From Candidatus Izemoplasma sp. (GTDB taxonomy: Bacteria; Bacillota_I; Bacilli_A; Izemoplasmatales; Izemoplasmataceae), in NCBI GenBank assembly GCA_021736285.1, contig JAIPGE010000090.1, positions 1-6,051 of the forward strand: 6,051 bases of DNA. Reading direction: 5' to 3'. Below, piece after piece: positions 5,918 to 6,051 of this stretch. The notes below the pieces were generated by a model. It did not search any database. It had not been told where the DNA came from and saw only the letters and a program-made list of their open reading frames with translations. Every line of letters starts with the position of its first letter. Positions within the stretch are counted from its first letter, which is position 1. Both the position numbers and the translations under genes were made by a program.

Positions 5918-6051
5918 GTGCGCCAGTTCGGTTGCACATATATAGTTGGTGGAAATCCAACCTGGTAAAGTCTAGCAAACAGCCAGTAGTTAGCCTTGAT
6001 GCGGAAATCGTGAGATAAAGTATAAGCGTAGGCAAACAACAATTCGAGCCA
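5918..6051 (+). mobile_element. 5' end of a bacterial group II intron (domain I), cut by the window edge
   Basis: A group II intron is a self-splicing ribozyme and retroelement. The segment begins with GTGCGCC, matching the GUGYG 5' splice-site consensus. It then shows the layout of domain I in many bacterial introns: a first hairpin closing with GGTTGCAC; a second hairpin GTTGG (5945-5949)/CCAAC (5957-5961) around TGGAAAT, like the common GGTGGAAGTCC segment; then AACAGCCAGTAG, AGCCTTGATGCGGAA, GTAGGCAAAC and TTCGAGCCA. There is no credible protein-coding frame here, as expected for ribozyme sequence. The intron-encoded reverse transcriptase/maturase (in domain IV) and the catalytic domain V hairpin would lie several hundred bases or more further on. 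The 5' exon ends at 5917 (AATAGGTG). Intron class cannot be assigned from this fragment. Recognition is by resemblance to remembered intron sequences, without a covariance search. Confidence 0.78.

Noticed and set aside
5866..6051. Small protein gene or riboswitch at the window end
   Set aside because: No open frame with a start and ribosome site was convincing, and the conserved strings match group II intron domain I better than any riboswitch class I recognise.
1..6051. CRISPR array, tRNA or rRNA genes, insertion sequence
   Set aside because: No regularly spaced direct repeats, no tRNA-like cloverleaf with CCA end, no rRNA stretches and no transposase were seen on either strand.

Overview
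The window looks like chromosomal DNA from an AT-rich, low-GC Gram-positive-type bacterium (Bacillota/Bacilli, or the Mollicutes-related Acholeplasma/Izemoplasma/Haloplasma side). The reasons are A/T-rich codon choice, AGGTG/AAGGA-type ribosome binding sites, a lipoprotein signal peptide and the gene families present. Tryptophan is encoded by TGG and TGA serves as a stop (end of the LacI gene), so the standard bacterial code fits. The exact taxon is an inference; no rRNA or other marker gene is present.

Region 1 (1-4219) is the downstream part of a tightly packed carbohydrate-use operon, all on the + strand. It runs: MalG-type sugar ABC transporter permease; secreted lipoprotein GH16 endo-beta-glucanase with fibronectin III and CBM6 domains; LacI-family regulator; second, signal-less GH16 glucanase. 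Junctions are 3 nt apart, a 1-nt TAATG overlap and a 4-nt ATGA overlap, which implies co-transcription and translational coupling. It ends at a strong intrinsic terminator (4226-4256). The probable substrate is a beta-1,3-glucan of the laminarin type. In the model, the anchored enzyme cuts polymer at the cell surface, the ABC importer brings in oligosaccharides, the cytoplasmic GH16 cuts them further, and the LacI protein senses a derived sugar. The partner permease and binding protein are expected upstream of the window.

Region 2 (4260-5865) is a separate two-gene transcription unit with its own sigma-A-like promoter: pyrrolidone-carboxylate (pyroglutamyl) peptidase I followed by a monoacylglycerol-lipase-like alpha/beta hydrolase. 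It is closed by a perfect 13-bp hairpin with a poor T-tract. No functional link to the glucan operon is evident.

Region 3 (5866-6051) has no protein gene. It holds a perfect TATAAT box and then, from about 5918 to the window edge, what looks like the 5' end (domain I) of a bacterial group II intron, whose reverse transcriptase would lie beyond the window.

No CRISPR array, tRNA, rRNA or insertion sequence was seen. The most noteworthy points are the pairing of an extracellular and an apparently intracellular GH16 enzyme in one operon, and the group II intron starting a few bases after a promoter.
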